Source: Gnomoniopsis sp. IMI 355080
Lineage: Eukaryota; Ascomycota; Sordariomycetes; Diaporthales; Gnomoniaceae
Assembly (NCBI GenBank): GCA_027946555.1
Contig: JAPEVC010000179.1
Span: 1 to 64,000 of the forward strand
Reading direction: 5' to 3'
Length of the DNA stretch: 64,000 nucleotides
The position numbers and the translations under genes were made by a program. The notes under the pieces are model-generated. The model did no database searches, was not told where the DNA came from, and saw nothing but the letters and a program-made list of their open reading frames with translations. Shown piece after piece: positions 35,089 through 45,700 of the stretch. Every line of letters begins with the position of its first letter. Position 1 is the stretch's first letter.

Positions 35089-37516
35089 TCAGCATCGATT
35101 GTGACCTGTTAGTAGCGGCACTAAAAGCAGTACCAGCAACCAAGAGTGCCGCGTCGTATCCTCCATTCCGGCCTCGGGCTCTAGGCGTGCCGCCTATAGC
35201 AGCCCAGCGACGGCACTGGTAGAAGTGATATTTTGTCATGTTGAGTATAAACAGAGGACCATGCTGCCTCCACCGCGCAGCTTCTACTTATCTCGTACCT
35301 CTTCCTTGAAGGCCAGCATGCTTGTGTATATAACACCAAAGCAGCCTATCTGCGATGAACGGCCCGATTGAAGCTGCAGCCCCAGGCACCAGACCTGATA
35401 TGGGACCTTAGACACAATCACAGGCTACAGGCTGAGCACGTGATTATCTAACTGCAAGCCAGAAACCTAGCCTGGGTGACAGCGGTGACGAAAAGTTTCC
35501 TGCCTTTCAATCAGATGAGTTCATGAAGCTTGCCCACCGCTGGTGCGAGAGTAAGTATCTTCTCTCCAGCACGCAATTCCCAATCCCACTCGCAGTATTT
35601 GCTCATCGAGAAGCAGTTCACGGGCCTCAGAAGGCCAAGGAGCTGAAATGCCCACAGCCTAAACGTAGACGATCACCACGTATCAAGATAATCATCAAGA
35701 ATAGCAAGAGTCGAGTACCTAAGGGTGTGCGACGTTCAGCTCATACCGCGGCTAAACTGAAATCGCGAGATGTTGATAATGATTTAAGGACATGATGTTG
35801 GTTAAAACTGCTGAAGTCTGGTAGTCATTTGTGGGTAGCTCGTAAATAAGTTGAATGATGCCCTGCTTATTCTTGTATTCCTTTGATCGTGGATAACCAT
35901 GATTATGGTGAGGCAAAAAAAGGAACAGTCAATCAGCCTGGGCTGTGACCAGGAAAAGCTCAATGTGAGACTACCCTAGCCGCGTCCTGACCAGTCATCG
36001 CTCTTCGCTGGTGGAAGTGATCACTGGTCATGGAGGCTGAACAGGTTCGAGGGCGTTTGACCAGTAACCTGGCGTCGCTGCCCGTCTAGGAGACCGGTCA
36101 CCTCATAGTTCCAGTCAGCACTATCCAATATTTGACCAATATTCAGATTCATGCTATGAAGCCTGACTGTGTTGGGACTAGTCAACTCCTGCCGTAGACT
36201 TTCAAGTTGTTCCAACTCTTGGCTGTGACCCTTTGGGACTGGTCACATATAGATACTGGTCAGTATTCCCACACCACATAACCAGTACAGCTTCATGGCT
36301 GGTTTGAACGCCTTTTCCTAATACCAGTCACCGCGCAGGTGCGGCCATCCGTGTGGACACCGTATACCAGTATTGTAATCACTATGGCTACCTCAAGCAA
36401 TCGCACATAATTCTCCTCCAGGGCTTCCAAGTATCCTAGGGAATTAAACCATTTTTGGGCGCAACCTTGGTGAACTACACTGGGCACCAAATTGGGTCTT
36501 ATAGCTATGGTCCCAGCTCGCTATTGCTGTACTGCCCCCCCCCCCCCAATTTGGAGCCACAGTACGCATGATTGCCTAATTACTGTCCGCTACCTAGGTA
36601 TATAGAAAAGGTACCTTAAGGTTCTCCTATCAGGTACCTCCTAGGACCTACGAAGCTGCCAGTGTGGCACGGCTGACATAGCCAATCACGAAAGCGGCAG
36701 ACTGCATCACAGGTATTACAAATTTCTAATATTCTACTGAGCGATAGCATTCTACAGTCACCTATAGCCGGACATACGCAAGCGACAGTCCGCGGTCTGA
36801 TACGACAGTCTAGGCATACGTCAGGCCAATGATCATGGATCAACAGGAAGAGACCATAGTTACCTAGGTACCTAGGAGCAAGTTTTTCAGAATTTAATGG
36901 ATGCAATGCGGATGAGAAGCGAGCAAAATTACGTGAAAAGTCCACAGTTCTTCAGCTGTAAGTCTGCTTTGCAGTCACGGACCGCGAAATACGGCTCAGA
37001 CGGAAGGTCCCGTATTAGTGAGGTGAACAATGTGTAAATAATGATGGTATATCCAAGGCAAGAGAGCCCTCGAAAGATACGGATACTCCATGGTCGCTTC
37101 CCAATTGTTGGAACCCATTACTGCAACATTGAGCTTGCCTCTAGATACGTCTGGAGATGGAGGGAAAAATAACAAAGCAGGAGCAAAGCATGAATTGGAG
37201 AGCAGGATATCTGATGTTTACCTCTCTCGTCGTATTCCCGTCCTTCTCTTCTCTTTTTTCTCTCCTTCAACATTTCGCAATCACACCACTACATTCCTAT
37301 TTTGAATTTGATTCAAGCCCACAACAGCATCAATTTTCCATTGACAACACACCTTGTACCACATTCATTGACAGCAAGACAACATACCTTGTCTTTTTCG
37401 TATTTCTTGCCTTCAAGTCAACATTCCGGGTCGGAACGACAACACACATAATTAAATCAACACCAACAGGCTCAGCAGCGCCATCACAGTTCGCCTCCGT
37501 TGGCTGATCGGTATCC
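35089..37516. other. Gene-poor region with motif clusters
   Basis: No supported gene. A 90-codon ORF at 35523-35795 is Lys/Arg-rich and unrecognised. The ACCAGT array lies here, and a C13 homopolymer at 36535-36547. Repeated TACCTAGGTA/GGTACC words occur at about 36592-36602, 36609, 36633-36645 and 36862-36878. The last 250 bases (37270-37510) are CA/TC-rich like a fungal 5' leader for the first small membrane ORF. Confidence 0.5.
35945..36372. repeat. Dispersed ACCAGT/ACTGGT motif array
   Basis: Eight exact ACCAGT or ACTGGT words occur in both orientations between about 35990 and 36371 (near 35990, 36023, 36060, 36238, 36255, 36281, 36323, 36366). They are often extended to TGACCAGT or ACTGGTCA. 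Near-matches include GACCGGTCA (36092), GACTAGTCA (36176) and TGACCAAT (36133). By chance one expects about 0.2 copies of the hexamer pair in this length. Spacing is irregular, so it is not a simple tandem repeat. Confidence 0.75.
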
Positions 37517-37735
37517 ATGCAGCCTGACAGGAGAATCAACAAGTTTCCGCCAGTCAACTGCACCGGAAACTCCACTTGCACCCACGACGAAGCCATCTAC
37601 CTCACTACCATCATCGGCATTCCTACCATCGGCGGTCTGCTTCTGATTTTTATGACCGCTGCCCTGTTGTACGCACTACTCTCTCGCCGCAGACATAACC
37701 AACAGGGCAATCGCGGTCAAAACATCCCGCTCTGA
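37517..37735 (+). CDS. Small single-pass membrane protein 1 (72 aa)
   Basis: ATG-initiated ORF preceded by a CA-rich leader. The N-terminal part has two cysteines (CTGNSTC) with two N-glycosylation sequons (NCT, NST). A strong transmembrane helix follows (about 28-53, TTIIGIPTIGGLLLIFMTAA...LLYALL), then SRRR and a short polar tail. The expected topology is N-terminus outside, basic tail inside. There is no known domain. It is the first of four ORFs with the same plan in 1.4 kb. Confidence 0.45.
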   Translation: MQPDRRINKFPPVNCTGNSTCTHDEAIYLTTIIGIPTIGGLLLIFMTAALLYALLSRRRHNQQGNRGQNIPL

Positions 37736-37811
37736 TCGTGCCCTGACTCTCGTTTTCGAAGGTGAGACGCACAGCGTACATTCGGGCCCAGTGATAACAC
37801 CGCCGTCTCAA

Positions 37812-38027
37812 ATGAGACCCCAGCTTATGCCTTCTGACATTCTGGAAGCGCTCTCCTTAGTGATCTTTGACGGTCAGGACGGCCAAGATATCGAAGCATT
37901 CAAAGTTAAAGCCCTCCAGCTTTGGCAAATTGTGGTCATCACTCTTCCAATCATCTGCTTCACCCTTATTGCTTTGGTGATCGGTTGGTTCACCGACTTC
38001 ATCCTTCGTCGTCGTGGGAGAAATTGA
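37812..38027 (+). CDS. Small single-pass membrane protein 2 (71 aa)
   Basis: Starts at the first ATG (MRPQLMPSD), 76 bp after ORF 1 ends. An acidic N-terminal half (IFDGQDGQDIEAF) is followed by a long hydrophobic helix (about 40-63, WQIVVITLPIICFTLIALVI) and ends TDFILRRRGRN. It lacks the extracellular Cys pair of its neighbours. A GTGAGA...CCCCAG pair at about 37762-37822 could be an intron reaching past this ATG, so the start is uncertain. Unknown function. Confidence 0.4.
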   Translation: MRPQLMPSDILEALSLVIFDGQDGQDIEAFKVKALQLWQIVVITLPIICFTLIALVIGWFTDFILRRRGRN

Positions 38028-38197
38028 TAAATCGGACTCAACCGCCGCTTCTACTTGTGTCAATCCCGATCATTACGCACACCTTGCGCATATTACACAG
38101 TTTGGCCAGCTTCTGTAGTGGCCATCTTGTGGTTGTTCGACTGCCACATCCTGCCGCCGCCGAGGAAAGCAAGACCAGGGTCTCGAACTTTACTACA

Positions 38198-38347
38198 ATG
38201 TGTTACGATTGGGCAGACTACGAAACTTGTGTCTTGACAATAACCAGCATTTCCATCGTGGGTGGTCTGTCCCTTTTGATTGGAATCACTTGCTTGATCG
38301 CGTACCTGTGCTTTCGTCGGAGACAGCACCAGGGCGTTGGAATCTGA
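38198..38347 (+). CDS. Small single-pass membrane protein 3 (49 aa)
   Basis: A 49-codon ORF beginning MCYDWADYETC. A transmembrane helix (about 14-39, TSISIVGGLSLLIGITCLIA) is followed by FRRRQHQGVGI. The frame is open upstream without a good ATG, so an upstream exon is possible. Its layout (Cys pair, helix, RRR tail) matches ORF 1 closely: GGLSLLIGITCLIAYLCFRRR versus GGLLLIFMTAALLYALLSRRR. Unknown function. Confidence 0.4.
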   Translation: MCYDWADYETCVLTITSISIVGGLSLLIGITCLIAYLCFRRRQHQGVGI

Positions 38348-38526
38348 GAGCAAGTCAACGCAGGGAGAGGTCCCTTTACCATCATTGAGCATCTGTGTTC
38401 TCATCCTCTTGATCGCTTCACTGTACAGATTTCTCGGCGCCCATTGGCATAGCACATTTTCAACCTGGTCGACTGGTCTGACTCAGTTTCATCAACGAGG
38501 CCCAACGGTCACGGCCCTCGAAGCAA

Positions 38527-38922
38527 ATGGCAAACTACCCAATACTTCCCTTCTATCCCTTTACTTTGATCCCTGGCAAGATGGGGTGGAAGTGTTCCCA
38601 TCCCTCAAATGCACTGCCTGACGAGGTTGTGTGTAAGAAAGTGATGAGCCTTGGGGATGAGATGAGTCTTGGGGACTCATTGGTTGTGACTGGCATCGTC
38701 CTTATTGTCCTCGCCATGGTGCCCGTATTGGGAGTACTATGTTATTTTTCTGTTCGTGGTTTGAGGAAGTTCTTCCAGAGACGGAGAAAGAGGAAGGCAG
38801 GACAGGGGGGCAGTGCTATGGAGGAGGGACAGAAAGCTGCAGCACCCACTCCAGGTTCTGTTCCAGGCCCATATGATGCTGATGGACACCATTGGACTGA
38901 ACTTCAGTGTCGGGACCCCTGA
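38527..38922 (+). CDS. Small single-pass membrane protein 4 (131 aa)
   Basis: Longest of the four. The N-terminal part has two Cys (CSHPSNALPDEVVC). A transmembrane helix (about 51-75, SLVVTGIVLIVLAMVPVLGV) is followed by the basic stretch RKFFQRRRKRK and a Gly/Pro/Ala-rich cytosolic tail. The start may instead be the Met at 38581. It ends 276 bp before OST2. No known domain; membership of the same family as ORFs 1-3 is inferred from architecture only. Confidence 0.45.
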   Translation: MANYPILPFYPFTLIPGKMGWKCSHPSNALPDEVVCKKVMSLGDEMSLGDSLVVTGIVLIVLAMVPVLGVLCYFSVRGLRKFFQRRRKRKAGQGGSAMEEGQKAAAPTPGSVPGPYDADGHHWTELQCRDP

Positions 38923-39198
38923 AAAGCTTGACCATCAACATCCCTGTCCGCCCTGCAGCAACCCCGCAGCCAATCACACAACACCGGCCCAGACCCACTT
39001 ACAACGTCGTCAGCAGCTTGGAGCTTTCGTGTCGTTTACAGCTTTCCGCGGTTCCTGTACAATTAACAAACGTCGCGCATTCCACCACCCATCACATCCT
39101 ACAAACCAACCAACGCTTTGTGCCCTGAATCGCCTTCAACAATCCCGACCTACGAATTATACACCAAACTTCCCATTCAATTGGTACCAGCAAATACC

Positions 39199-39795
39199 AT
39201 GGCTCCCAAGAAGACTGCCACTGCATCCACTTCGCCGTCCGAGAGTCTGGTTGCCTCCTCCCAGGCTGAGTTCAACAAGGTGTGGAATGGTTACTGGTCC
39301 AACACCAATCACCAGACCAAGGTCATCGACGTGTTCCTCGGATTCCTTGTTGCTGTTGGTGCCATTCAGTTCTTGTACTTCTTCCTTGGCAGCTCAAACG
39401 TAAGTGGCTCCCCCATCGCAACTCCTGTGACCACTATCGCCTGGGTTGATCCAATGGACTGACTTGTCGATGATTTCTACAGCCCTTCAACGCCTTCCTC
39501 GCCGGCTTCATTGCCACCGTTGGCCAATTCGTTCTTACTGGTGTGTAGCAACCTACAACCCTGTCTGTGTGTCCTCCGAGAAAAGTCGCGCTGACCGTTG
39601 TTCTGCAGTTTCCCTTCGCATGCAGACCCAAGAGCAGAACAAGCCTCAATTTCCAAAGGTCACTCCTGAACGGTACGTGACTCTCCTGTACAGATCAACA
39701 TGGCCATGGATGCTGACAGGACATGCAGATCTTTCGCGGACTACATCTTTGGCAGTCTGATCCTACACTTGTTTTGCGTCAACTACCTGAACTGA
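39199..39795 (+). CDS. OST2: Oligosaccharyltransferase subunit OST2/DAD1
   Basis: Four exons, 39199-39399, 39483-39540, 39609-39672 and 39729-39795, give 129 aa in phase. The family-specific signature is clear: VIDVFLGFLVAVGAIQFLYF, then FNAFLAGFIATVGQFVLTVS, LRMQ and the ending FADYIFGSLILHLFCVNYLN. Three membrane helices fit DAD1/OST2, a small essential subunit of the ER oligosaccharyltransferase that N-glycosylates nascent secretory proteins. Length is near the family norm (yeast 130 aa). The start ATG follows CAAATACC. It is convergent with the GRASP gene 220 bp downstream. Confidence 0.97.
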
Positions 39796-40015
39796 AGATG
39801 TCACGAGATTGGCACGGCAGGAACACTTGAAGTGGGCGCATTTGGACCGCATAGAATTTTCGTTCGTCTTGATCGCGGGCGAACGCCTGTACAATAGGGC
39901 ACGGAGTCGGGGGCAAAAGGGACATTGGTGTGCATGACTTTGCAGAAAATTGATCTGGGTATTTCTATTCTTGCTCCACTGACTGTTCATGAACGTGGCC
40001 TTTCCCACGGCCCGT

Positions 40016-41233
40016 CTATTCCGCATCACCGCCTCCCTCCGCTTGTTCTACTGGTGCCTCAGCCTTTGGCGGCCCTCCTGCTGGTGGCGGTCCTCCTGCT
40101 TTGGGTGGGGGTGCCAGAGGACTCTTGCTCCGTGTCGTCTCTGGCCTGTCCAACTCCCTGCTCTTTTGCTCTTGCTCGTTGAAGTAGTCATCTATTCCAC
40201 TGCCCGCAGCCCGATTGGCCTTCTTCTTATGGCTCCTCGGCGGCCCAGTTGTTGGTGGAGGCGCAGTCGCCATTTGCGCCGGCACCAAGAATTCGCCACC
40301 TGTTGCTGTCTGTGTCGGATCTGGCTGCCCCGCTGTCTGATCCGCTGGAGTCATGAAGCTCGCCGGATCTGCCCCTTGAAAACCTGCTCCATATGGCGTC
40401 TTCTCGCTTACATCGCCCCCATCAAACAACATTTCGCCAGGCGCATTGACCGGCTCGCTCAGCGGCGGTGGCAGGCGGTGTAACGCGCCGTAGCCCAGCA
40501 CACAGCCCAGCGCGCCCTCCCCGCCCCATTCACGGCTCGGCGTCAGCGTCACCTCACGGGTGACGTCGTACTCATTATTGTAGACATATAAGCGCAGGGG
40601 TCGGTTGATGTGGTCCTCAACGATCTCGGATAGACCGCTCTCACCGTGCAGCACGCCCTCGGGAGAGCCGAGGATGTAGTCGGAGTAGGGAAGAAGGCCG
40701 GCCACGTCGGCGGGCGAGGAGGCGGGCACGTCGAGGACATGCCAGATGTTGGTGACGACAGCGAGGGATGTCCATTGCAGGGTAAGGCCAAGGGAGGGCG
40801 CATCGGGCGGGATAGGAAGATGGAGTGTGCGTGTGCGTTGGCCCTATGACAATGAATTATAGGGTCAGCCAGAGATTCAGAGACGAAGAAGGAGGATACA
40901 TTAGGGAAAACCTCTCACCTTTGCGCTCCAGAGACCTAGGGTCACAGTCCCACCAGCGCAGTTGCGAACTTCTTGGGCGAAGAGGCCGGGGCTCGGATCG
41001 TCCTGACACGGCAATGTCAGTCAGTGTTTTTGCTTTTGAGCTAGGTCATCTCAGCGCGTCCATACAATCATGCGCCCATTGATTCCCACAATAAAGTCGA
41101 ACCACGGGTCGATGGCGAGCTGCTTATTGGTGTTGCGCAGCACCTGGAATCCAAACAGCCCTTGCTGCTGTTGCTTCGCACGGGGATCCTCGCCGTCGAG
41201 GCGGGATATGAAGCGATTGAGGGCGTTGAACAT
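40016..41233 (-). CDS. GRH1: GRASP-domain Golgi stacking protein (GRH1/GRASP55-65)
   Basis: Three minus-strand exons, 41233-41066, 41002-40919 and 40843-40016, encode 359 aa, all in phase. Two PDZ-like GRASP lobes are visible: GLFGFQVLRNTNKQLAIDPW with FDFIVGINGRM (1-56), then VPASSPADVAGLLPYSDYIL with GSPEGVLHGE, and RPLRLYVYNNEYDVTREVTL. The conserved EWGGEGALGCVLGYGALHRL closes the domain near residue 170. The rest is a Pro/Ala/Gly-rich low-complexity SPR region. GRASPs tether Golgi membranes and serve conventional and unconventional secretion; yeast Grh1 sits at ER exit sites. The N-terminus is MFNALNRF, so the Gly2 myristoylation site of animal GRASPs is absent; an amphipathic helix may anchor it as in yeast. 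Divergent from TGS1. Confidence 0.95.
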
Positions 41234-41694
41234 GGTAGGCGACGGGACGAGAGGGCCGTTGAGAAGGTAGGAGTAGGTGTTTGTATATGCCCTCTTGAGC
41301 TATTGGAGTGGGATGTGTTGTGGAATTCGATGTTGGAGGCAGCTCGTGCCTTTTTGTTGCAACCTTGTCATCAACGCCCCAGGCTACTTGGTACTTCCCC
41401 AGCCTTACGCCCCCAACCCCCTGGTCAGCGGCCCAAGCTCCCGTAGTGGGTCGCTAAGTAGCGCGGATCTTCCCGCCCGAGCAGAGCATTTGCTCTCTTA
41501 TGCATGTTCAAGAAAGCCCTTCAGATTTACACCTCACTCGGCTGTCATTTTCCACCCATGATTGATACTACCATGTTTATTTTACTTTGTTGATGCTTCT
41601 ATTCACCATGTAACGCAGATTCTTATTCCTACTTTCTCGTATACCAACACATACAGGTCTGAGCTGGGCACACATTATCAGAAAATACGTCCTC
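41234..41694. other. Divergent promoter region GRASP / TGS1
   Basis: A 461-bp region between two divergently transcribed conserved genes, so both promoters must lie here. No TATA box or notable repeat is evident. Confidence 0.6.
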
Positions 41695-42653
41695 ATGAGG
41701 CATCGCAAAGATCAAGGGTCCACAAACATGGCTGACGATCAAGTACCACAAGATGTCATGGCTCCAGCAGGGCCGATGCCCCTGACGGATGAGTGTCATC
41801 AGTACGAGGGATGGGAAGAGATGCCCCCGGAGATCAGCAAGTGCGTAATACTTCATACCTCTTGCCTAACGTCCAGTCTCAGATGCTGCGGGTGCTTGCC
41901 AAAAAGAAAGACAACAAAACTAATCATTTCACCAGATACTGGCGCCAACGCCACGACCTCTTCAGCCTCTACGATTCCGGCATCTATTTGACTGACGCCG
42001 CCTGGTTCGGCGTAACAGCCGAGCCCATCGCGCAGCAAATCTCTGCCGAGCTCGTCCACAATAGCTCACATAACCCCCGGATCATCGTGGACCTCTTTGC
42101 CGGCGCTGGCGGAAACACGATCGCTTTTGCGCTGCAGGACCACTGGGACCTCGTCATCGGCATTGAGATCGATGCGGCGACGCTTGCGTGCGCGCAGCAC
42201 AACGCCGCGCTGTATGGCGTTGCAGATCGGATTTTGTGGGTCCACGGCGACTGCATGGATTTCCTTCGTCGACTGAAGCGGTTCCCATGGACCCTCGCGC
42301 CCGAATTACAAGTCTGTCGACAGGAGTGTGCGCGGCAGGACGCGATTTCGAGCTTGGACTCGCTGGCGAGGGGCGTGCAGCTGTTTGCTAGTCCGCCTTG
42401 GGGTGGGCCGATGTACAGCGGCGAGGACGTGTTGGATCTGGATGCCATGGAGCCGTATGGGGTGACGGCGCTGCATAAGAGCATGAAGCCTATGGCCCAC
42501 GCGATGTTCTTACCGAGGAATGGGGATCTGAATCAGCTTGCGAGCCTAGTGCCTGACGGCTCGGACGAGAAGCTGGATGTGGTGCAGTACTGCATCAATG
42601 GGAGCAGCAAGGGGATGGTGGCCTACTACCCCCCAGAGCTCGATGATAGCTGA
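41695..42653 (+). CDS. TGS1: Trimethylguanosine synthase TGS1
   Basis: Two exons, 41695-41840 and 41936-42653, give 287 aa; the 95-bp intron has a GTGCGT donor and ACCAG acceptor. The SAM-binding motif DLFAGAGGNTIAFA is at about 101-114, followed by GIEID and the catalytic SPPWGGP near 201-207, characteristic of TGS1. The core opens with KYWRQRHDLFSLYDSGIYL, the family's typical entry. TGS1 converts the m7G caps of snRNAs, snoRNAs and telomerase RNA to 2,2,7-trimethylguanosine in the nucleus. The N-terminal extension before the core is only about 50 residues, as in yeast, unlike the long animal form. The start may be Met12 (41728, MADDQ). Convergent with DOP1, 122 bp between stops. Confidence 0.95.
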
Positions 42654-42775
42654 GGCATCGAAAACTCAACTATGACGACGAAGAACGACATGCGGAAGAT
42701 CATGATTGCATATTGGATATCTAAATTGGGTATCAGGAGTTTCAACCCCTACTGCACGATCTAATTGCCACACCC

Positions 42776-45700
42776 TTACAACTGTCGAACGATGGTCGTC
42801 TCGTCAAACAGATCTTTCAAAAGTCCTTGGACGCAAGCATCCCAGTCCAAGGGACCCATCGCATACGTCGACTCGAACGCAAAGATGCTCAATTGCCCAA
42901 AAAACGGCCTCAGAATCTTGGCCACCAACTCCTCCCGCTTCTCTAGGTTGAATTCCTCGTTGATCCCGCCAGGGCCAATGAGCGGTCTTTTGCCAGAACC
43001 TTGGGCGGTCAAAAAGGCCGTGGCCTCCACTAACGGACTAGGCCCAGCTGCTACGGCTGACCCGAGCTCTTCTGAAAGTTCGTCGACCAAGGCCACTGGC
43101 TGATAGCTGGCAGGCCGGTATACTGCGTCGATCGTGTCTGTCACGAAGAGCCATTCATGAAGTTGGAAGTCATCTGGGGCAACACAGATCAAAAGATCAA
43201 GTAGTTTGCAAGCTTGCAATACCGATAGGTTGTTGTACATCTCCGAAGCAGAGCTCTGTTCGCTTGTGGCTACCGATGACATGGCGGCGTGTATTTCGGA
43301 ATTGATGACAGGCCAGATAGGGGCCAAGTGGATGGCGCTGGTCTTTAGAACAAGAGCACGCACGACCATGAAGAGCTCCGCCCGAGTGGTAGACGAGGGT
43401 GATGAGGTTGCAGTAGCCCCCAACAATTCAACAAGCTTGTCCAGAATATCAGGTAATTCCGTGACAAATGTGTCCTCTGCCGTGGCCAGAATAAGCGTTG
43501 CCAAGCGCCGAAGAGTCAGCTGAGTCTTCCGGTCAGCTTCCAATCTCGCCGACGTGGCTCCCACGCCGAACACAATGCCAGCTGTTGTCGGGGCAGTGAT
43601 CCGAGTGAGTAGCTCAGGCATTCGATCCTTGTCTGTGATTACCCACTGCTTAAGCAGAGGCAGCCAGTCATTTTGCACGAGTGAAACGCTCGAACCAAAA
43701 AAGTGAGCATCGTTGAAGGCATCTGTGACATCTCTCTTCCAAGTCTTTTGGTTTCCTGGCAACCTGGCAAGCTCCTGCAGCAACACAAGCGTCGTCTTTG
43801 AGAATGTGTCCGGGAATGACTTGGCGCGTAGAGCTGGGCCGATCACGCTGGCTGAGATCGTGGTTGCGGCTGAAAGGACCCGGTCGTTCTCGACTAAGAT
43901 CTTGGGCAGGTTAGGGACAATGAAGGACAGTATTCCCACGACATCCTCTGCCCGCTCTTGGGGGTTCCTGCTGCGTGTGAGTTGTCCAGCAGATTCTGGA
44001 CGCTTCGGCTTCTCGCTCGAGCCATTTGTGCTATCCGAGAAGGAGACAGGTCGCGTCGTGAACAGTGCAGTCAATAGCCGGAGGAAGAGATCCTGGGAAA
44101 GATTTTCTTGTCAGGAAATTGTCAGAGAGTGTGTACGGATTAAAACTTACACCAAGCTCCCGTCGCATCTTGCGCTGCTCACCAAAGTTAGTGTTATCAA
44201 CCTTCTCGCCGAGTATCGCTGCAAATTCCAGAAGGCTAGGCAGAGTTTGCCTATGCGGGAACGGATTCGTCAATAGATCTCGGAGAAAAGTAATGCAATC
44301 CTGCCAAATTTCGTCCATAGCGTCGTCTTCGAGAGACCTAGCATAGTCCACCAAGAAGATCACAACATCGGTGTCTTGAAGGTCCACAGTGAGGTTGGAT
44401 TTGCGGGCCGGGTCGAGAGCCGATGGATTCGTGCGGCTATAGATGGAGTTGAAGATGGCGGGCACAGTGTGCTTTGGCCGCGAGCCATCAAGGGCAGGGA
44501 GCAAGTTGAAGACCTCAACATGTGAGAAAGACTCAGGGTCGTCTAGAGAATTCTTCCATATGTCAATGACAGTCTCTAAGCACTCCAGTGTTTCGGCCGC
44601 GAACAAGTGCTCCAGAAGCCGGCGAGCGCGGTTCCTCATACGCAATGATGTATAGCTGAAAGAAGCTATCGAACTGAAATTCTGAGCGGTAGCATCAACG
44701 CCTTGGCCCCAAGACCAAATCCTAAAGCATATCCTTACAGCGTCCTGGAAGGCCAGCAGAACAGTCAGTCTGTCGTTCGCCGTTGCACTTCGCGCTTGGA
44801 GTGACTCGGTCGAGAATACGCCAGATACCATGTTTCCGAAGAAACTTTGTGGCTGATCTTGGCCTTTGACGATTGGTGTGCGCGCTTCTTCGAGCAGTAA
44901 TCGATCGTGACTCTTAGCAAGAACATGCTCAAGTCCATTGAGGAACGAGATTAATGTGGTTTCTGGCGCATTGAGCGCGTCTGTGGATTCGCTTTCAGAT
45001 CCCCTGAACATATCCTCCAAGCTTCCAAAAGTGCCGCTTATCTGATCGCATAATGTGCCCACAAGAGGTATGAGCACCTGGAAAATCGAGTCTGCGTAGT
45101 AAGGCAAGCATTCGGTCAGGAAGCTGATCCAGCTGTCCAGTACTGGTCGGCTGTTTGGCGAGGAGAGACCAGCTTGCAGGCACTTTAGCAAAGCTGGTGG
45201 AGGTGGAGGGAGGCGTGCCGTGTCGTCTGCGGATACGGACCCCCGGATACTTCCCACATCTTGACCATGCTTGCGTTTTTCTGTAGTAGGTGATGATGGA
45301 GGCTCGATCGGTAGCATCTCTCGAAGTTTTAGCGCGGCGAAGACGACGTCCAACAGTAGCACTTGAACGTAAGGATCCGCACAGTCCAGCGATTGGAGAA
45401 GCCTGTCAATCAAGATGTCTTCGAGTTGTAACCTTGCAAGAGGAGCCGCAAATGGGTTCAGCAAAATTTGGTGAAGAACTAGCAGGGCGCTTCGGACGAG
45501 TTGTGTCACGCGGACTTTCATGTCGCCATCTCCAGCTACTTTGAAGTGAGAGATACATCGAAGGCAAACATGCAGTAAGAAGTATTGCATCGATACATCT
45601 GCTTGGGCATCGACTGCTACAGTCAGCATGACATTTCCGGCGAGGACAAGTTCAGGCACTCACTGATTTCAGACATGCCAGGGATGTCCTCTGGCGACAC

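Noticed and set aside
35523..35795. 90-codon Lys/Arg-rich ORF in the gene-poor region
   Set aside because: Resembles a nuclear basic tail but has no context, domain or leader; kept only as a note.
41984..42484. Long minus-strand ORF across TGS1
   Set aside because: Antisense shadow; the plus-strand frame carries the SAM and SPPW motifs.
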